A stretch of 64,000 nucleotides of DNA from Plasmopara viticola (taxonomy: Eukaryota > Oomycota > Peronosporomycetes > Peronosporales > Peronosporaceae): positions 1 to 64,000 of the forward strand of contig MBPM02000167.1 of assembly GCA_001695595.3 (NCBI GenBank), written 5' to 3'. The notes below the pieces were generated by a model. The model was not told where the DNA came from. It worked only from the letters and a program-made list of their open reading frames with translations, and did not search any database. Shown here one piece after another: positions 13,704-26,001 of this stretch (position 1 is its first letter; each line of letters starts with the position of its first letter). The position numbers and the translations under genes were made by a program.

Positions 13704-16278
13704 CTGACGTTTAAGCGCAAGTCAAGAAAGGCGCTTGCGATCATCTGTCTCGCGATGGAAGATTCGCAGCTGCCTCTTGTGCGCTCGGCAACTGGAGCGC
13801 ATGATGCATGGTCACGGCTCGAAGGCCACTTCGAGAAGAAGAGCTTAGCGAACAAGCTCTTTCTTCGTCGTCGTTTCTTCACGGCCAAGATGGACGAAGG
13901 TGATGATGTGCTCGCGCATATCAACAAGATGAAGACTCTGGCGGAACAGCTCGACGCAGTGGGCGCTCCGGTAACAGAGGATGACTTGGTGATCACGCTT
14001 CTTGGGAGTTTGAGTGAGTCATTTTCATTTCTTATAACAGCTTTGGAGTCGAGATCGGACTCGCTGTCGTGGGAGCTCGTGACATCTCGACTATTGCATG
14101 AAGACATGAAACGAAAGGAACAAGGTATTGGGACCGATGGAGCTGCGCATGGTCAAGGACAAGCGTTTTTGGCGAATGACTACAGCAAGCGTATGGGTGG
14201 GCGACCAGTGCAAAAGGTCAGCGCGTGCCACTACTGTGGGGAACAAGGACATTGGATTGCCAAGTGTCCAGTTCGAATTCGCGAGAATGGTGAGCGACAG
14301 AAATCGCAACGAGCGAATATCGCGCAAGTCGATGATGACAATGGCGATTTTCTCTTTTCGGCTGGAGACAGCATTCCCAAATCGGGTGAAGTGTGGCTGA
14401 TTGACTCTGGAGCGACGCAGCACATGACAAGTTCCAAGAAATTCATGCGAAATTTTAAGACAATTACGCCGAGGGATGTGCACCTTGCAGACGATGGAGT
14501 GGTGCAAGCGATTGGGTCCGGCGACATTGTGATGTCAATGCACACTCCACATGGTATAAAGAAGGGACTGCTTACTGGTGTGTGGTATATCCCAAAGCTT
14601 TCTCGAAATTTATTTTTAGTCGGCCGATTTACGAAGGATGTTGGCGCCGTGACGTTTGAACATGAAGGTTGTTTTGCTATGACAAAGGGCCTCAAGTGGA
14701 AGCTTGGTGCTCGCGAAGGCAAAGGCCTGTTCAAGCTCTGCATGACGCCACTTCTTCCGGATGAGGCTAATGTGATAACTTCGTCGGGATGCCATGGGGA
14801 CACCAATTAGTACCTCTGGCACCTTCGATTTGGTCATATTAGCTATGGTGGTCTCGACACTATGATAAAGAAAAAGATCGGCTACGGACTCGACATGGGT
14901 TCAGTTAAACAGTGGGAGAAGTGTGACGGGTGCTCACTCGGTAAACAAACGAGAGTGAGTTTCTCAAATTTGTCACCAAGCCGTTCAAAGCAACTGCTTG
15001 AGGTTATTCACAGCGATGTGTGTGGGCCGATGCAGACATCGACTTTTGGTGGAAACGTTACTTTGTCACATTTATTGATGACAAGTCACATTTTTGCATG
15101 GTTTACTTGCTGCGAAACAAGTCGGAAGTAGCCGCAAAATTCGCAAATTGTGTCGTTCTTGCCGAGAACCAAACAGGAAAGCGAGTGAAAACGCTTCGCA
15201 GTGATAATGGCGGAGAGTACACTTAGAGCGAAATGGCCAAGTTTTGCAGCAATCATGGAATCGTGCAGAAATTTACGCCGCCCTACACTCCTCAGCTTAA
15301 CGGAGTTGCAGAGCGAATGAACAGAACATTGGTGGAATGTGCACGCTGCATGATGGAGCATGCTGGATTGACGAAGGTGTACTGGGGTGAAGCAGTCATG
15401 ACGGCTATGTTTCTTCGAAATCGGTGTCCAACGCGTGCTCTCAATCAAGACATTTCGCCATATCAAGCTTGGACGGGAAAGAAGCCATTGCTTGCGAATC
15501 TGAAAGTCTTTGGCTGTCATGCGTATGTGACGGTGCCTAAAGAAAAGCGCGCAAAGTTTGATGACCGATCGGTTCGCTGTCGATTTATCGGATATTCGGA
15601 TCATGAAAAAGCGTATCGGTTCGAGAAAATCAAGAGTGGTCGTGTGCTGGTAAGCCGAGACGCGCAATTCATGGAAGACGTTTCCGACATTGAAAAGCGT
15701 GATTATCGTCAAGAGCAAGTCTATATACATGATGAATATACAACGGATGAGGACTCGCAGCATCAGGACCCAATTCATATCGATGATGCGGAAATGGAAG
15801 AAAGCGATGAAAGTGGTAACAAGAGACACCAGCGAACGGATTCGTTGGAGAAGGCTACTGAGACAAGAAGTGCTAAGCGGTTCGCACAGCACAACACGCA
15901 CTCCACTCGGTATAGCAGAAACCAAGGCCTTGATGAGATGTCAGCAGCAGCTCAAGATGGCTCAAGCTTCGAAGCTGCTTACGTCATGGATTCAGGGGGA
16001 GATATGCCAACTACGTTCAAGTCGGCTATGGAATCCAAGAACGCAAGCAAATGGAAAGCAGCATGTGACTCGGAGATCGACTCGCTGTTTAAAAATGACA
16101 CTTGGGATATCGTGCAACTGCCAAAAGGACGCAAAGCTATCGGCTGCAGATGGGTGTTTCGTGTCAAAGAAAACCAGGATGGTCGAGTTGAGCGATACAA
16201 GGCTCGACTGGTTGCAAAGGGTTTTTCGCAGAAGTTTGGCATCGACTATGAGGAAACTTTCGCACCTGTGGCCAAGTT
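13704..16278 (+). pseudogene. Copia family A gag-pol fragment (A1), 5' truncated
   Basis: This matches A2 at 18094-20668 with a constant offset of 4,390 and no net indel. It begins at about gag codon 72, directly against the satellite, with no LTR or gag start. It contains the rest of gag, zinc knuckle CHYCGEQGHWIAKC, aspartic protease motif DSGATQHM, the HHCC and core integrase regions, and the start of reverse transcriptase up to the motif FAPVAKF. There the B1 LTR cuts it. Breaks: TAG at 14808-14810, a 1-bp deletion near 15054, and TAG at 15224-15226. All three are shared with A2, which points to duplication of an already dead copy. The remainder of A1 is not in the window. Confidence 0.92.
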
Positions 16279-16571
16279 TGTTGAGGATACGACTCTTGTC
16301 GAAGATGTTGGCAGACAAACGCCCCGATTAGCGACTACATATCGGTAAGTACCGGTACCTGCAATCAGTTGATGACTGACTGAGGGAGCGGGTTCAAGAT
16401 GGGCAAAAGATCGGTTTCGGGATGGGAAGATGATTGCGCCCGGATGGTGAGTTGTTCTGATTGGCTTAGATAAATCATTGGCTTAGAGGTAGCATGTAGT
16501 TGCGAACTAAGGACCTTTTAAATATATTCACTTTGCATTTTACCAACTAGTGCACACTTCGAGCTTCTTCA
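16279..16571 (+). repeat. B1 5' LTR (family B)
   Basis: It starts TGTTGAGGATACG and ends ..CTTCTTCA, followed directly by GGTTATGAGCCC (primer-binding site). It sits in A1 right after 'ggccaagtt'; intact A copies read on as 'ggccaagttcacctcg'. It has one copy of the 22-bp 'gatgattgcgcccgg' repeat, where the B2 and B3 LTRs have two. Two inverted CCAAT boxes (ATTGG) and a TTCACTTTGCATTTT core promoter lie near its 3' end. Confidence 0.9.
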
Positions 16572-16575
16572 GGTT

Positions 16576-17576
16576 ATGAGCCCAAGCTCCGTCTTCCCTG
16601 ACTCCGACACCGACTTCGCCCTTGCCATGGACGCCTCCACCACCAACCGCATCAACAAGTTCGATGGAACGAACTTCCACACTCGGAAGTTTAAAATGCA
16701 GATGGTGCTGGAGGAGCGTGACTTGTGGGAAGTGGTGAGCGGGGAGATCAAGCTGGAACACCTGACTACTGCGCTGGACCAGAACACGTTCAAGCGCAAG
16801 TCGAGGAAGGCGCTCGCGATCATCTGTCTTGCGATGGAGGACTCGCAGCTGCCATTGGTTCGTTCGGCGAGTGGGGCACACGATGCATGGTCGCGGCTTG
16901 AGGGACATTTCGAGAAGAAGAGCCTTGCGAATAGGCTCTTTCTTTGTCGTCGCTTCTTCACGGCCAAGATGGATGAAGGGGAAGATGTGCTCGCGCACAT
17001 TAACAAGATGATGACGCTGGCGGAGCAGCTCGACGCTGTGGGTGCTCCGGTTAGCGAGGACGACCTTGTGATCACGCTATTGGCAAGTCTCAGCGAGTCG
17101 TACGCGTTTCTTATCACGGCACTCGAGTCAAGAGCCGACTCTTTATCGTGGGAACTCGTCACGTCTCGGCTGCTACACGAAGACTTAAAGCGCAAAGAGC
17201 AAGGTGGCGGCGTCGATGGAGCCGCGCACGGCCAAGGTCAAGCATATGCAATGGCGGACAATGGACGACGCAAGGGACGACAAGCGTCAGTGAAGGCAAG
17301 CAGTACTTGCCACTACTGTGGAGAGCATGGGCATTGGATTGCCAAGTGCCCGGCTCGAATTCGTGACAATGCGGAACGACAGCAACCGCAGCGTGCTAGT
17401 GTCGCTCAAAGTAACGATGACGACTCTGGCGACTATCTTTTCTCGGTTGGTGAAGCTGCCTATCCCACCAAGTCGAGCTGTGTGTGGCTAGTTGACTCGG
17501 GGGCCACTCAACACATGACATACTCGAAAGAGTACATGAAAAACTACAAGAGAATCGACCCAGTGGATGTGCATCT
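16576..17576 (+). pseudogene. Family B gag fragment (B1), cut by A2
   Basis: The ATG lies inside the primer-binding site just after the LTR. The frame is open for about 333 codons: N-terminal acidic segment, RINKFDGTNFH gag core, zinc knuckle CHYCGEHGHWIAKC (about 17309-17350), and protease motif VDSGATQHM. It stops at 'gatgtgcatct', where the A2 LTR begins. The same break point is seen in B3 at 25697. Integrase, reverse transcriptase and RNase H are missing here. The left junction resembles B2 and the right junction B3, so B1 may be a B2/B3 recombinant. Confidence 0.9.
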
Positions 17577-17876
17577 TGTTGTCGAAGATGCTGGCGCAGA
17601 AACGCCTCGACCAGCTGCTATATATCGGTAAGTACGGGTATTTGCAATCAATTGATGACTGACTGATTGAGCGAGTTCAAGATGGGCAAAAAATCGGTTT
17701 CGGGATGGGAAGATGATTGCGCCCGGATGGGAAGATGATTACGCCCGGATGGTGAGTCATTCTGGTTGGCTTAGATAAGTCATTGGCTTAGAGGTAGCAT
17801 GTAGTTGCGAACTAAGGACCATTAAATATATTTACTTTGCATTTTGCCATCTACAGCACAAGTGCTTCTTACAACA
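17577..17876 (+). repeat. A2 5' LTR (family A)
   Basis: TGTTGTCGAAGATG...CTTACAACA, 300 bp, with perfect TGTTG/CAACA ends. It follows 'catct', the same five bases that flank A3. It carries two copies of the 22-bp repeat (17707-17728 and 17729-17750). The matching 3' LTR is not in the window. Confidence 0.92.
17707..17750 (+). repeat. 22-bp U3 tandem repeat (representative)
   Basis: Two units with core gatgattgcgcccgg (second unit gatgattacgcccgg) in the A2 5' LTR. Present in one or two units in every A, B, C, D1 and D4 LTR of the window; absent from the D3 and D5 LTRs. Confidence 0.85.
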
Positions 17877-17880
17877 GGTT

Positions 17881-20668
17881 ATGAGCCCAAGCTCCGCCAA
17901 CTCTGCCCTCGACACCGACTACGCTTTCGCTATGGACATCGCCGCCGCCACCAACTCACGCATCAACAAGTTCGATGGAACAAACTTCCACACATGGAAG
18001 TTCAAGATGCAGATGGTGCTTGAGGAGCGGGACCTATGGGAGGTAGCGAGTGGGGAAGTCAAGATGGAGGACTTGACAACGGCCTTGGACCAGCTGACGT
18101 TTAAGCGCAAGTCAAGAAAGGCGCTTGCGATCATCTGTCTCGCGATGGAAGATTCGCAGCTGCCTCTTGTGCGCTCGGCAACTGGAGCGCATGATGCATG
18201 GTCACGGCTCGAAGGCCACTTCGAGAAGAAGAGCTTAGCGAACAAGCTCTTTCTTCGTCGTCGTTTCTTCACGGCCAAGATGGACGAAGGTGATGATGTG
18301 CTCGCGCATATCAACAAGATGAAGACTCTGGCGGAACAGCTCGACGCAGTGGGCGCTCCGGTAACAGAGGATGACTTGGTGATCACGCTTCTTGGAAGTT
18401 TGAGTGAGTCATTTTCATTTCTTATAACAGCTTTGGAGTCGAGATCGGACTCGCTGTCGTGGGAGCTCGTGACATCTCGACTATTGCATGAAGACATGAA
18501 ACGAAAGGAACAAGGTATTGGGACCGATGGAGCTGCGCATGGTCAAGGACAAGCGTTTTTGGCGAATGACTACAGCAAGCGTATGGGTGGGCGACCAGTG
18601 CAAAAGGTCAGCGCGTGCCACTACTGTGGGGAACAAGGACATTGGATTGCCAAGTGTCCAGTTCGAATTCGCGAGAATGGTGAGCGACAGAAATCGCAAC
18701 GAGCGAATATCGCGCAAGTCGATGATGACAATGGCGATTTTCTCTTTTCGGTTGGAGACAGCATTCCCAAATCGGGTGAAGTGTGGCTGATTGACTCTGG
18801 AGCGACGCAGCACATGACAAGTTCCAAGAAATTCATGCGAAATTTTAAGACAATTACGCCGAGGGATGTGCACCTTGCAGACGATGGAGTGGTGCAAGCG
18901 ATTGGGTCCGGCGACATCGTGATGTCAATGCACACTCCACATGGTATAAAGAAGGGACTGCTTACTGGTGTGTGGTATATCCCAAAGCTTTCTCGAAATT
19001 TATTTTTAGTCGGCCGATTTACGAAGGATGTTGGCGCCGTGACGTTTGAACATGAAGGTTGTTTTGCTATGACAAAGGGCCTCAAGTGGAAGCTTGGTGC
19101 TCGCGAAGGCAAAGGCCTGTTCAAGCTCTGCATGACGCCACTTCTTCCGGATGAGGCTAATGTGATAACTTCGTCGGGATGCCATGGGGACACCAATTAG
19201 TACCTCTGGCACCTTCGATTTGGTCATATTAGCTATGGTGGTCTCGACACTATGATAAAGAAAAAGATCGGCTACGGACTCGACATGGGTTCAGTTAAAC
19301 AGTGGGAGAAGTGTGACGGGTGCTCACTCGGTAAACAAACGAGAGTGAGTTTCTCAAATTTGTCACCAAGCCGTACAAAGCAACTGCTTGAGGTAATTCA
19401 CAGCGATGTGTGTGGGCCGATGCAGACATCGACTTTTGGTGGAAACGTTACTTTGTCACATTTATTGATGACAAGTCACATTTTTGCATGGTTTACTTGC
19501 TGCGAAACAAGTCGGAAGTAGCCGCGAAATTCGCAAATTGTGTCGTTCTTGCCGAGAACCAAACAGGAAAGCGAGTGAAAACGCTTCGCAGTGATAATGG
19601 CGGAGAGTACACTTAGAGCGAAATGGCCAAGTTTTGCAGCAATCATGGAATCGTGCAGAAATTTACGCCGCCCTACACTCCTCAGCTTAACGGAGTTGCA
19701 GAGCGAATGAACAGAACATTGGTGGAATGTGCATGCTGCATGATGGAGCATGCTGGATTGACGAAGGTGTACTGGGGTGAAGCAGTCATGACGGCTATGT
19801 TTCTTCGAAATCGGTGTCCAACGCGTGCTCTCAATCAAGACATTTCGCCATATCAAGCTTGGACGGGAAAGAAGCCATTGCTTGCGAATCTGAAAGTCTT
19901 TGGCTGTCATGCGTATGTGACGGTGCCTAAAGAAAAGCGCGCAAAGTTTGATGACCGATCGGTTCGCTGTCGATTTATCGGATATTCGGATCATGAAAAA
20001 GCGTATCGGTTCGAGAAAATCAAGAGTGGTCGTGTGCTGGTAAGCCGAGACGCGCAATTCATGGAAGACGTTTCCGACATTGAAAAGCGTGATTATCGTC
20101 AAGAGCAAGTCTATATACATGATGAATATACAACGGATGAGGACTCGCAGCATCAGGACCCAATTCATATCGATGATGCGGAAATGGAAGAAAGCGATGA
20201 AAGTGGTAACAAGAGACACCAGCGAACGGATTCGTTGGAGAAGGCTACTGAGACAAGAAGTGCTAAGCGGTTCGCACAGCACAACACGCACTCCACTCGG
20301 TATAGCAGAAACCAAGGCCTTGATGAGATGTCAGCAGCAGCTCAAGATGGCTCAAGCTTCGAAGCTGCTTACGTCATGGATTCAGGGGGAGATATGCTAA
20401 CTACGTTCAAGTCGGCTATGGAATCCAAGAACGCAAGCAAATGGAAAGCAGCATGTGACTCGGAGATCGACTCGCTGTTTAAAAATGACACTTGGGATAT
20501 CGTGCAACTGCCAAAAGGACGCAAAGCTATCGGCTGCAGATGGGTGTTTCGTGTCAAAGAAAACCAGGATGGTCGAGTTGAGCGATACAAGGCTCGACTG
20601 GTTGCAAAGGGTTTTTCGCAGAAGTTTGGCATCGACTATGAGGAAACTTTCGCACCTGTGGCCAAGTT
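17881..20668 (+). pseudogene. Family A gag-pol (A2), cut by B2
   Basis: Full-length gag start (ATG in the primer-binding site), N-terminal MSPSSANSALD. Gag core, zinc knuckle, protease, integrase and the first part of reverse transcriptase are present in the usual copia order. Breaks: TAG at 19198-19200 just before the integrase HHCC motif (YLWHLRFGH), a 1-bp deletion near 19444, and TAG at 19614-19616 right after the second catalytic Asp block (SDNGGEYT). After FAPVAKF the B2 LTR interrupts at the same base as B1 in A1. By eye it differs from A1 at about eight positions in 2,575. Confidence 0.93.
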
Positions 20669-20982
20669 TGTTGAGGATACGACTCTTGTCGAAGATGTTG
20701 GCAGACAAACGCCCCGATTAGTGACTACATATCGGTAAGTACCGGTACCTGCAATCAGTTGATGACTGACTGAGGGAGCGGGTTCAAGATGGGCAAAAGA
20801 TCGGTTTCGGGATGGGAAGATGATTGCGCCCGGATGGGATGATGATTGCGCCCGGATGGTGAGTTGTTCTGATTGGCTTAGATAAATCATTGGCTTAGAG
20901 GTAGCATGTAGTTGCGAACTAAGGACCTTTTAAATATAATCACTTTGCATTTTACCAGCTAGTGCACACTCGAGCTTCTTCA
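20669..20982 (+). repeat. B2 5' LTR (family B)
   Basis: TGTTGAGGATACG...CTTCTTCA, 314 bp, then GGTTATGAGCCC. Same insertion point in A2 as the B1 LTR in A1. It has a two-copy 22-bp repeat where B1 has one. Confidence 0.9.
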
Positions 20983-20986
20983 GGTT

Positions 20987-23900
20987 ATGAGCCCAAGCTC
21001 CGTCTTCCCTGACTCCGACACCGACTTCGCCCTTGCCATGGACGCCTCCACCACCAACCGCATCAACAAGTTCGATGGAACGAACTTCCACACTTGGAAG
21101 TTTAAAATGCAGATGGTGCTGGAGGAGCGTGACTTGTGGGAAGTGGTGAGCGGGGAGATCAAGCTGGAACACCTGACTACTGCGCTGGACCAGAACACGT
21201 TCAAGCGCAAGTCGAGGAAGGCGCTCGCGATCATCTGTCTTGCGATGGAGGACTCGCAGCTGCCGTTGGTTCGTTCGGCGAGTGGGGCACACGATGCATG
21301 GTCGCGGCTTGAGGGACATTTCGAGAAGAAGAGCCTTGCGAATAAGCTTTTTCTTCGTCGTCTCTTCTTCACGGCCAAGATTGATGAAGGGGGAGATGTG
21401 CTCGCGCACATTAGCAAGATGAAGACGCTGGCGGAGCAGCTCGACGCTGTGGGTGCTCCGGTTAGCGAGGACGACCTTGTGATCACGCTATTGGCAAGTC
21501 TCAGCGAGTCGTACGCGTTTCTTATCACGGCACTCGAGTCAAGAGCCGACTCTTTATCGTGGGAACTCGTCACGTCTCGGCTGCTACACGAAGACTTAAA
21601 GCGCAAAGAGCAAGGTGGCGGCGTCGATGGAGCCGCGCACGGCCAAGGTCAAGCATTTGCAATGGCGGACAATGGACGACGCAAGGGACGAAAAGCGTCA
21701 GTGAAGGCAAGCAGTACTTGCCACTATTGTGGAGAGCATGGGCATTGGATTGCCAAGTGCCCGGCTCGAATTCGTGACAATGCGGAACGACAGCGACCGC
21801 AGCGTGCTAGTGTCGCGCAGAGTAACGATGACGACTCTGGCGACTATCTTTTCTCGGTTGGTGAAGCTGCCTATTCCACCAAGTCGAGCTGTGTGTGGCT
21901 AGTTGACTCGGGGGCCACTCAACACATGACATACTCGAAAGAGTACATGAAAACTACAAGAGAATCGACCCAGTGGATGTGCATCTCGCGGATGATGGCG
22001 TGGTTCAAGCTGTGGGGACGGGTGACATCGTTATGTCGATGTTTACGCCTCGCGGAATGAAAAAGGGTGTTCTCACTTCGGTTTGGCACATTCCAAAGCT
22101 TTCACGCAATTTGTTCTCCGTTGGACGCTTTACAAAGGATGTTGGCCCAGTCACGTTTGAGCACGACGGCTGCTTTGCTGAAGCAAAAGGTCTTCGCTGG
22201 AAGTTGGGCGCTCGTGAGGGAAAGGGGCTGTTCAAGCTCTGCATGAAGCCAATTATTGAAGACGAGGCCAATTTGACTAGCTCGTTGGGATGCCATGGGG
22301 ACACCACGTCGTACCTCTGGCACCTTCGACTAGGTCACATTAGTCACGGTGGTCTTTCGACTATTGTTGCAAAAGGCTGTGGAGCAGGTATTGACCTGAA
22401 GTCTGTTAACAAGTGGGAGCTGTGCAAAGGATGCGCTCTTGGCAAACAGACGCGGGTAAGCTTCATGAAGTCTTCACCCAATCGGGCAAAAAAACTTCTT
22501 GAAGTCATTCACAGCGACGTGTGTGACCCATGCAAACGGCGACATTCAGTGGCAAGCGCTATTTTGCTACTTTTATCGATGAGAAGTCGCATTACTGTGC
22601 TGTGTACTTGCTACGAAACAAGTCCGAGGTTACCGACAAGTTTGCTACTTTCGTTGCGATGGCCGAAAACCAGACGAACATGCGCGTTATCTGTTGTGAT
22701 AATGGTGGCGAGTACACTTCTGGAACAATGGCTAAGTTTTGTGCAGAGCGTGGCATCATACAGAAGTTTACGCCACCATACACGCCACAACTGAATGGAG
22801 TCGCAGAACGCATGAATCGTACACTTGTTGAATGTGGACGATGTATGCTGGAGCACGCTGGTCTGCCAAAAACTTATTGGGGTGAAGCTGTTTTAACTGC
22901 TGCGTTTCTTCGCAACCGATGTCCGACACGAGCTGTTGAACATGATGCGTCGCCGTTTCAACTGTGGACTGGCAAGAAGCCTTTGTTGGCAAATTTGAAG
23001 GTATTCGGCTGCCATGCTTACGTCTCAGTTCCCAAAGAGAAACGATCCAAGTTTGATGCTCGTTCGACTCGGTGCCGTTTTCTTGGCTATTCAGAACATG
23101 AAAAGGCGTACAGGTTTGAAGAAATCGGTAGCGGTCGCGTTCTATTGAGTCGGGACGCAAATTTCATGGAAGATACTTTTGACGACAAGATACCAAGTAC
23201 CGAGTCATCAGAAGCTGTATTTGACGAGAACGAAACATCTAATTTTGACCGCTCAGAAAATGAAAACGCTATGCAAGATCAGGACATGGAGCCTGAAAAG
23301 AAGCAGCACGCGGGCACTCAGCCTATTGTGGACTTGGATTTTGAGCCTGGCAGCAAACGACACCAGCGGAACCAATCGCTTGAAAAAGCAGCGAATATAT
23401 CAACAGCAAAGAGGTCAACTCGCTATCAATCGCTGGAGGAAATGTCTGCAACGGCCCAAGATTTCGAAGCGGCCTTTGTTGTGGATTTAGTGGGAGAAAT
23501 GCCGTCAACTTTCAAGTCGGCAATGGAATCCAGCAACGCGGCCGAATGGAAAGAGGCGTGTGATGCCGAAGTGAGCTCTCTTCGCAAGAACAAGACCTGG
23601 GATTTAGTACCTTTGCCGAAAGGTCGCCAGGCTATCGGCTGTAGATGGGTCTTCCGGATCAAAGAAAATCAAGCCGGAAAGATCGAGCGGTTCAAAGCAC
23701 GACTCGTGGCCAAAGGCTTTTCTCAGAAGCATGGAGTCGACTACGAAGAGACTTTCGCTCCAGTGGCCAAGTTTACTTCGATCAGGATTCTACTAAGTCT
23801 GTCGGCCAAGCACAATTTGATGCTGCATCGGATGGACGTCAAGACAGCCTTTCTCAATGGCACTTTGGACGAGGACATTTACATGGCGCAACCGGATGGA

Positions 23901-24380
23901 TATGTCAACGACGTATACCCAAACTACGTCTGGCAGCTAAAGCGCTTCCTTTATGGTTTGAAGCAGTCGCCACGGATGTGGAACCAGACAATTGACGCGT
24001 TCATGCTGGAAATAAAGTTTACGAAGTGTGATGCCGACCATTGCATCTACGTCAAGCGCAATGACGAAGAATTGATCCTCGTGGCACTTTACGTTGATGA
24101 CCTGGTGCTTGCGTGCAACAACGACTTGCTGCTGAAGAGGACTAAGAAAGCACTCAGCGAGCGATTCGAAATGACGGATCTTGGTCGACTCAAGTTCTTT
24201 TTGGGCATGGAGATTCATCAAGAAACTTTGAGTGGTAACGTGTCCATTCGCGAGACAAAATCCGCGAGTGACATCTTGAAAAAGTTTGGAATGGAAAACA
24301 GCAATCCCGTCAGGACACCGCAAGATCCGGGACTCAAGTTGACCAAGGCCATGTGCGAAGGGGGGTGTTGTCATGAAGAG
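20987..24380 (+). pseudogene. Family B gag-pol (B2), cut by B3 before RNase H
   Basis: The longest uninterrupted family B sequence. Gag with zinc knuckle CHYCGEHGHWIAKC, protease VDSGATQHM, integrase ([33 protein letters not shown]) and reverse transcriptase with RWVFRIKENQ, MDVKTAFLNG and LYVDDLVLA. Breaks: a 1-bp deletion near 21952 after the protease, a 1-bp deletion near 22528 in integrase, and a 6-bp in-frame loss near 22687 compared with B3. The frame then stays open until 'catgaagag', where the B3 LTR begins. RNase H is therefore absent here. Confidence 0.92.
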
Positions 24381-24692
24381 TGTTGGGGATACGACTCTTG
24401 TCGAAGATGTTGGCAGACAGACGCCTCGATTAGTGACTACATATCGGTAAGTACCGGTATCTGCAATCAGTTGATGACTGACTGAGGGAGCGGGTTCAAG
24501 ATGGGCAAAAGATCGGTTTCGGTATGGGAAGATGATTGCGCCAATGGGAAGATGATTGCGCCCGGATGGTGAGTTGTTCTGATTGGCTTAGATAAATCAT
24601 TGGCTTAGAGGTAGCATGTAGTTGCGAACTAAGGACCTTTTAAATATATTCACTTTGCAATTTACCAACTAGTGCACACTCGAGCTTCTTCA
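24381..24692 (+). repeat. B3 5' LTR (family B)
   Basis: TGTTGGGGATACG...CTTCTTCA, 312 bp, followed by the primer-binding site. It is inserted in B2 after 'catgaagag'; an unbroken family B copy at about 42355 reads 'catgaagagacgatgg'. The expected target-site duplication is aagag, but the right side lies outside the window. Confidence 0.9.
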
Positions 24693-24696
24693 GGTT

Positions 24697-25697
24697 ATGA
24701 GCCCAAGCTCCGTCTTCCCTGACTCCGACACCGACTTCGCCCTTGCCATGGACGCCTCCACCACCAACCGCATCAACAAGTTCGATGGAACGAACTTCCA
24801 CACTCGGAAGTTTAAAATGCAGATGGTGCTGGAGGAGCGTGACTTGTGGGAAGTGGTGAGCGGGGAGATCAAGCTGGAACACCTGACTACTGCGCTGGAC
24901 CAGAACACGTTCAAGCGCAAGTCGAGGAAGGCGCTCGCGATCATCTGTCTTGCGATGGATGACTCGCAGCTGCCATTGGTTCGTTCGGCGAGTGGGGCAC
25001 ACGATGCATGGTCGCGGCTTGAGGGACATTTCGAGAAGAAGAGCCTTGCGAATAAGCTCTTTCTTCGTCGTCGCTTCTTCACGGCCAAGATGGATGAGGG
25101 GGAAGATGTGCTCGCGCACATTAACAAGATGAAGACGCTGGCGGAGCAGCTCGACGCTGTGGGTGCTCCGGTTAGCGAGGACGACCTTGTGATCACGCTA
25201 TTGGCAAGTCTCAGCGAGTCGTACGCGTTTCTTATCACGGCACTCGAGTCAAGAGCCGACTCTTTATCGTGGGAATTCGTCAAGTCTCGGCTGCTACACG
25301 AAGACTTAAAGCGCAAAGAGCAAGGTGGCGGCGTCGATGGAGCCGCGCACGGCCAAGGTCAAGCATTTGCAATGGCGGACAATGGACGACGCAAGGGACG
25401 ACAAGCGTCAGTGAAGGCAAGCAGTACTTGCCACTACTGTGGAGAGCATGGGCATTGGATTGCCAAGTGCCCGGCTCGAATTCGTGACAATGCGGAACGA
25501 CAGCAACCGCAGCGTGCTAGTGTCGCGCAGAGTAACGATGACGACTCTGGCGACTATCTTTTCTCGGTTGGTGAAGCTGCCTATCCCACCAAGTCGAGCT
25601 GTGTGTGGCTAGTTGACTCGGGGGCCACTCAACACATGACATACTCGAAAGAGTACATGAGAAACTACAAGAGAATCGACCCAGTGGATGTGCATCT
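24697..25697 (+). pseudogene. Family B gag and protease, B3 part 1
   Basis: Open frame of about 333 codons from the ATG in the primer-binding site through gag, zinc knuckle and protease motif VDSGATQHM. It is cut at 'gatgtgcatct' by A3. The target bases catct (25693-25697) reappear at 35175, where B3 resumes, so the two pieces belong to one element. Confidence 0.93.
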
Positions 25698-25997
25698 TGT
25701 TGTCGAAGATGCTGGCGCAGAAACGCCTCGACCAGCGGCTATATATCGGTAAGTACGGGTATTTCCAATCAATTGATGACTGACTGAATGAGCGGGTTCA
25801 AGATGGGCAAAAAATCGGTTTCGGGATGGGAAGATGATTGCGCCCGGATGGGAAGATGATTACGCCCGGATGGTGAGTCATTCTGGTTGGCTTAGATAAG
25901 TCATTGGCTTAGAGGTAGCATGTAGTTGCGAACTAAGGACCATTAAATATATTTACTTTGCATTTTGCCATCTACAGCACAAGTGCTTCTTACAACA
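25698..25997 (+). repeat. A3 5' LTR
   Basis: TGTTGTCGAAG...TTACAACA, 300 bp. Two copies of the 22-bp U3 repeat, two inverted CCAAT boxes, and a core promoter TTTACTTTGCATTTTG (initiator slightly off consensus). Followed by GGTTATGAGCCCAAG. Confidence 0.93.
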
Positions 25998-26001
25998 GGT
26001 T

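Noticed and set aside
17919..18497. 192-codon minus-strand frame opposite gag in several A copies
   Set aside because: Shadow of gag in another frame. No independent start context, domain or conservation beyond that of gag.
22530..24485. Single 651-codon protein ending in an LTR
   Set aside because: The last 35 or so codons are B3 LTR read in frame by chance after B3 inserted into B2; the real B2 sequence stops at 24380.
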